From positions 62,001-126,000 of the forward strand of contig BTUU01000005.1 of NCBI GenBank assembly GCA_045863555.1: a DNA stretch of 64,000 nucleotides. Reading direction: 5' to 3'. Shown here in pieces: positions 60,347 to 64,000 of this stretch. Origin of the DNA: JACRLV01 sp045863555 (GTDB lineage: Bacteria > Planctomycetota > Phycisphaerae > UBA1845 > Fen-1342). The first letter of the stretch is position 1, and every line of letters begins with the position of its first letter. Position numbers and translations under genes: made by a program. The notes under the pieces are model-generated. The model did not search any database, was not told the origin of the DNA, and saw only the letters and a program-made list of their open reading frames with translations.

Positions 60347-62293
60347 TCACCTTTCGAAGCGGAGCGAGTGCAGCGTCACGACGCCGTTCCGCGGAGTCCC
60401 CTGAAACTGCAGCCCCAGGTTCAGCACCGCCCTCGTCTCGATCTGATTGCCGCCGCGCTGGTTTCCCCAGAAACGCTGCCGCTCGAGATCGCGAATCGCG
60501 ATCCGCTGCACGGCGCGCTTCCCCGAGGCATACCACGCGTCGGAAATAAACGCCTCGCCGTCGTCCCCCGCAGAAGATGAATAATCCGCCTTGCCCGGCG
60601 GCCCGCTGCCCGCCTCCGCGAGGACGAAGTTCAGTTGAAGACCGCGCGGCGCTGTGTACTCGATGACCACCTGCGAATACCCGTCCAGATCGGTCGCATC
60701 CGCCGGCCCCTCTTTCAGCGCGGCCGACTTCGGCCCGTAGAAGCTCAACCCGCAGCCATAGCTCGTCCCCACGTCGATTTTCAGCGAGAGACCGTCCAGA
60801 TCAGCCGTCCACGCCAGCGACGCGTCCGGCGCATGCCAGATCTCCGGCTCGCGGACCCAGTCCTTCAGCAGATCGAGCGCGGCCGCCCGCTCCGGACGCT
60901 GGCCGGGTGCGAAACTCGGACGGGCGAGCGCGGGCAGTTCCTTCGGCATGGTCCGTTCGGTGCGGGCTCGGATCTTCGCAACGTCGCCATGCACGCGCTT
61001 CATCGTTCCCAGCAGCGTCGTGTAAGGCCGATTGTCGATGTCGACAATCCCGTAGTTCGAATCCTCGCCGTCGAACCGTCCCTGCGGCGACTGATCGGCG
61101 AATTCGAACCAGTGCGCCCCGACCACGATCGGAATGGACGCAATCTCGCGGAGAAATTCCTCGTAGTGGCGGGCTCGATCGGCCTGCGTCGCGACCACCG
61201 GCCCCGCGCCGCGGGTATTCGGATTTCCGCTCGAGTTCTCACGGGCGCGCCACGAAAACTCCGTGATCATCAGCGGCCGCTTCGTCAGCAGCCAGAAGCG
61301 CGAGTACTGACGCAGCGCGGACTGCGGCGAGAAGTTATAGTCATTCAGTGAGATGACGTCGCAGTAGCGCCCCTCCGCTTCGAGCACAGCGTCGGGCGCG
61401 TCCCCGCCATGGCGCACGCCGAGGACGAGCACACCCGGCAGCGCCTCCCGCACGACGCGCGACGCCACCGAGAAGAACCGCTCCGCCACCAGGCGCGTGA
61501 ACGCCGCGCGATCTTCCGCGGCCCGGCCGTTCACGGATAGCCGAAGCGTCTCCGAGTTCAGCTTCTCCCACGAGCGCTCCTCGATCTGCCAGGCCGCCGC
61601 GAGCGCCGCGGAATCCGCATAGCGCGATCGGAGAAAACGGACCGCCGCCTCGCGCGCGGGAGAGCTCGCGTCCAGATCGAGCGCCCGTTCGAGCAGCGTG
61701 TAATTCCGGCTCGGTTCGTACGCGCTGCGCCCCCACCACGGCATCTCGTTGTCGAGAAACACGCCCATCAGTCCCGTCCGGTCGGGATACTCGTCCAGCA
61801 CGATCTGCATGTTCTTTCGGGCGCGTTCCTCATATTCCGGCGCCAGCGCTTCAAAACACCGATCCGGCCCGTGGCCGACAACATAAAGCACGATCGTGCG
61901 GTGCAGCCCGTTTCCCGCCGGCGCTTCTTTGCGGCTCCACGCCCCGACCGTGTTGAAGCCATGATCGACGAGCAACGCCCGCGTCGCGGCCGACCACGCC
62001 GCCGCATCGCCGCCGAACTGCCGCTCCACGGCGTCGTAATAGCGCGTCTCCGGCCGCGGATTCCACGCGCTCGGCGAGACGTTATTGACCCCGAGCGAGA
62101 AGAACCGCGATCCGTCCGGCGCCGCGAACGCCCACACGCCGCGCGCATCCGGTGCGACTGTGTACCCGGCGGGGCGCGATTCCTGTGCGGTGGCCGCTGC
62201 GCCGCAGAGCATGGTCATCGCCACGGAAAGGAGACAGGAATTGCGACGGCGGCCCGGCGTCGCGCGCACTGCTCTTACGACATCGCTTTTCAC
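60347..62293 (-). CDS. Secreted clan GH-A-like glycoside hydrolase
   Basis: 648 residues, GTG start with GGGGGTGAG upstream. A signal peptide is near CLLSVAMTMLCGAAATAQ. A TIM-barrel region includes FFSLGVNNVSP, the acid/base candidate Glu183 (VFLDNEMPWWG) and the nucleophile candidate Glu345 (LMITEFSW). This order resembles GH42/GH50 and agarase-type enzymes. The C-terminal ~200 residues form a beta-sandwich, probably a carbohydrate-binding module (WTADLDGLSLKIDVG). It lies 3 bp after the GH1 gene stop. The substrate is not determined. Confidence 0.8.
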   Translation of the reverse strand: MKSDVVRAVRATPGRRRNSCLLSVAMTMLCGAAATAQESRPAGYTVAPDARGVWAFAAPDGSRFFSLGVNNVSPSAWNPRPETRYYDAVERQFGGDAAAWSAATRALLVDHGFNTVGAWSRKEAPAGNGLHRTIVLYVVGHGPDRCFEALAPEYEERARKNMQIVLDEYPDRTGLMGVFLDNEMPWWGRSAYEPSRNYTLLERALDLDASSPAREAAVRFLRSRYADSAALAAAWQIEERSWEKLNSETLRLSVNGRAAEDRAAFTRLVAERFFSVASRVVREALPGVLVLGVRHGGDAPDAVLEAEGRYCDVISLNDYNFSPQSALRQYSRFWLLTKRPLMITEFSWRARENSSGNPNTRGAGPVVATQADRARHYEEFLREIASIPIVVGAHWFEFADQSPQGRFDGEDSNYGIVDIDNRPYTTLLGTMKRVHGDVAKIRARTERTMPKELPALARPSFAPGQRPERAAALDLLKDWVREPEIWHAPDASLAWTADLDGLSLKIDVGTSYGCGLSFYGPKSAALKEGPADATDLDGYSQVVIEYTAPRGLQLNFVLAEAGSGPPGKADYSSSAGDDGEAFISDAWYASGKRAVQRIAIRDLERQRFWGNQRGGNQIETRAVLNLGLQFQGTPRNGVVTLHSLRFER

Positions 62294-62296
62294 GGC

Positions 62297-63793
62297 TCAC
62301 CCCCGATTCGCTGCCTTTGCGAGACTCAAACGCTGCGATCCCGAAGGCCGGTCTTCGCCCGCGGTCTCGCCCCCGACGGGATTCGCGCCCATGACCGGCA
62401 CATCTCCCGACTCCCGGAGCGAGGCGCCGTTCGTCTCGATCACGCGCCGATACCAGTGCGCCGAGTCCTTCAGCACGCGCTGCTGCGTCGCGTAATCGAC
62501 GTACACAAGTCCGAAGCGATCCTTGTACCCTTCCGCCCATTCAAAATTGTCCAGGAGCGACCAGTGGAAGTAGCCGCGGACGTCCGTGCCGTCCGTGATC
62601 GCGCGTTCCAGCTCCAGCAGGTACCGCCGCGTGTAGTCAATCCGCTGCGGATCGCGCACCCGACCGTCCAGATCGACCCAGTCCAGGTTGGACATCCCGT
62701 TCTCGGTCACCACGATCGGCGAACCGTACCGTTCCCAGAGGAATCTCGGGCCCCAGCGCAGCGACTCGGGCGCAACCGGCCAGTTCAGCGCGGACCGCGG
62801 ACATCCGATCGGATGATCTACCGTCACCGCTTCGCCGCTGGTGTCATTCGCCGTCCGTGTTCCCGAGTAAATATTCACGCCGAGAAAATCGACCGGCTGC
62901 TGGATCACATCCATGTCGCCTCGATGCACGCGCGGCGCGTCCGCGCCGAAGCAGCGAAGCCCATCGTCCGGATAGCGGCCCAGGTGGATCGGGTCGGCGA
63001 ACCACGCCGTGTTCCACATGTCCGGCTTCAGCACCGCCAGCGTCGCACGCCGCGCCGCATCAATGTCCGCCGCGCTCTCCGTCGCGGGATAATTCACCCG
63101 CACCGCCGGCGCCCAGCCGATCTGGCCCGGCCGCTTCATGACCGCGCGCATCCGCTGCACCGCCTGCCCATGCGCCAGCAGCGCGTGATGCGCCGCTGCG
63201 AGCTGCTCGCGCACTGACAGCTTCAGCCCGGGCGCGTGAATGCCTTGCCCGAGCCCTAGACCGATGAAGATCTGCGGCTCGTTCAGCGTGATCCAGCGGT
63301 TCACGCGGTCCGAGAGCCGCGCCGTGACAACGCCCGCGTATTCCGCAAACCACTCCGCAATCTCGCGATTCTGCCAGCCGCCGCGCTGCTGGAGCGCGTC
63401 GGGAAGCTCCCAGTGATACAGCGTCGCCCAGGGTTCGATCCCCGCCGCGAGCAGCGCATCCACCAGCCGTTCATAGAACGCCAGACCCGCTTCGTGAACC
63501 GCGCCCCGTCCCGTCGGAAGCACGCGCGGCCACGCGATCGAGAATCGGTAAGCCCGAAGCCCCATCCGCTGCATCAGCTCCACATCGTCCGTGAACCGGT
63601 GAAAGTGATCGCACGCCACGTCCGCGTGGTGGCCGCCGTGGATGGCCCCCGCGCGCCGGCAGAACGTATCCCAGATGGACGGACCGCGAAGATCCGCCGT
63701 CGCACCACCCTCGATCTGAAAGGCCGAGGACGCCGCCCCCCAGGAAAAACTTGTGGGAAACACGGTCGCTCGCACCTGATTACGATTGGACAT
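62297..63793 (-). CDS. Beta-glucosidase, GH1 family
   Basis: 498 residues, no signal peptide, so cytoplasmic. Motifs: TLNEP with acid/base Glu172, and VVTENGMS with nucleophile Glu364. Other GH1 features are FSWGAASSAFQIEGG near the N-terminus and FHWSLLDNFEWAEGY near the C-terminus. It hydrolyses beta-glucosides or related disaccharides brought in by the ABC transporter whose permease gene precedes it. The start ATG lies 6 bp after the permease stop. Confidence 0.93.
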   Translation of the reverse strand: MSNRNQVRATVFPTSFSWGAASSAFQIEGGATADLRGPSIWDTFCRRAGAIHGGHHADVACDHFHRFTDDVELMQRMGLRAYRFSIAWPRVLPTGRGAVHEAGLAFYERLVDALLAAGIEPWATLYHWELPDALQQRGGWQNREIAEWFAEYAGVVTARLSDRVNRWITLNEPQIFIGLGLGQGIHAPGLKLSVREQLAAAHHALLAHGQAVQRMRAVMKRPGQIGWAPAVRVNYPATESAADIDAARRATLAVLKPDMWNTAWFADPIHLGRYPDDGLRCFGADAPRVHRGDMDVIQQPVDFLGVNIYSGTRTANDTSGEAVTVDHPIGCPRSALNWPVAPESLRWGPRFLWERYGSPIVVTENGMSNLDWVDLDGRVRDPQRIDYTRRYLLELERAITDGTDVRGYFHWSLLDNFEWAEGYKDRFGLVYVDYATQQRVLKDSAHWYRRVIETNGASLRESGDVPVMGANPVGGETAGEDRPSGSQRLSLAKAANRG

Positions 63794-63799
63794 CAGACA

Positions 63800-64000
63800 T
63801 CATCCTTTGACGGCTCCGCTCGTCAGGCCGCTGATGAAATCGCGCTGCAGCAGCAGAAACAGCAGCAGCAGGGGCGCGATCGACACCAGCGTCCCGGCCA
63901 TGAGCAGACCGTACTCCTGGTAGTACACGCCGCGAAGCTGGGCCACCGTCACGGCGAGCGGAAAATTGCTCGGCGTCTGGAGGACCACCTGCGGCGTCAG
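63800..64000 (-). CDS. Carbohydrate ABC transporter permease, MalG type, C-terminal end
   Basis: Only the last 66 codons are in the window; the N-terminal part lies beyond position 64000. The sequence contains a transmembrane helix (GTLVSIAPLLLLFLLLQRDF) and the typical ending FISGLTSGAVKG of MalG/UgpE permeases. It is first in the window's minus-strand sugar operon, followed by GH1 and the clan GH-A-like enzyme. Confidence 0.9.
   Translation of the reverse strand: MTPQVVLQTPSNFPLAVTVAQLRGVYYQEYGLLMAGTLVSIAPLLLLFLLLQRDFISGLTSGAVKG

Overview
This is a GC-rich chromosomal window that most resembles a Planctomycetota genome, probably of the Phycisphaerae type. The assignment is by inference from recurring features, not from a marker gene. 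Those features are four secreted proteins ending in paired dockerin-like Ca-binding repeats, three ECF sigma factor plus Ser/Thr kinase pairs, two of the kinases carrying WD40 repeats, prepilin-type proteins with the planctomycete-style start GFTLIELLVVVAIIALLIS, and large secreted glycoside hydrolases. No rRNA, tRNA, CRISPR array, transposase or integrase was recognised.

Layout. (1) 1-9269: two divergent operons. One runs leftward with vgrG (type VI-like spike), a LysM/peptidoglycan-binding protein and the start of a third gene. The other runs rightward with a small protein that shares the VgrG C-terminal tail, a second LysM/peptidoglycan-binding protein, and a 1472-residue protein carrying two separate zinc-metalloprotease motifs. 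This looks like a duplicated spike-cargo cassette and is the most unusual locus here. (2) 9241-11009: a small hypothetical gene and a type I glutamine synthetase whose adenylylation tyrosine is replaced by valine. (3) 11462-14935: four-gene pseudopilin operon. (4) 15197-20343: a small secreted protein, a prepilin-like protein with a zinc-ribbon membrane partner, a VCBS/FG-GAP dockerin protein and a coiled-coil secreted protein. (5) 20514-29950: ECF sigma (apparent ACG start), WD40 kinase, a surface repeat protein, two tandem paralogous serine hydrolases, and a dockerin protein. (6) 30081-30269: a 21-bp minisatellite. (7) 30440-33593: ECF sigma and TPR kinase. (8) 33878-37774: a dockerin protein and a GH16/beta-helix fusion. 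(9) 38020-40877: an aminotransferase and ATP-dependent PEP carboxykinase operon. (10) 40927-48755: a dockerin protein, an M43-like metalloprotease, a second surface repeat protein, and a second ECF/WD40-kinase pair. (11) 48824-51649: a GH95-like/DUF5703-like hydrolase with an apparently circularly permuted LamG insertion. (12) 51736-58956: a His-rich protein and a czcCBA-type heavy-metal efflux operon with a FixH-like lipoprotein. (13) 59012-60327: an 83-residue putative regulator with a palindrome over its promoter, and an ADP-ribosylglycohydrolase. (14) 60347-64000: a sugar-utilisation operon on the minus strand with a MalG-type permease, GH1 beta-glucosidase and a clan GH-A-like enzyme.

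How the parts fit: the organism appears to be a polysaccharide degrader with an elaborate envelope. Secreted enzymes and dockerin proteins act outside, ECF/kinase pairs probably sense envelope or substrate signals, and pseudopilins build a surface or secretion filament. The spike cassette may deliver peptidoglycan-targeted proteases. These links are inferred from gene order and domain content only.
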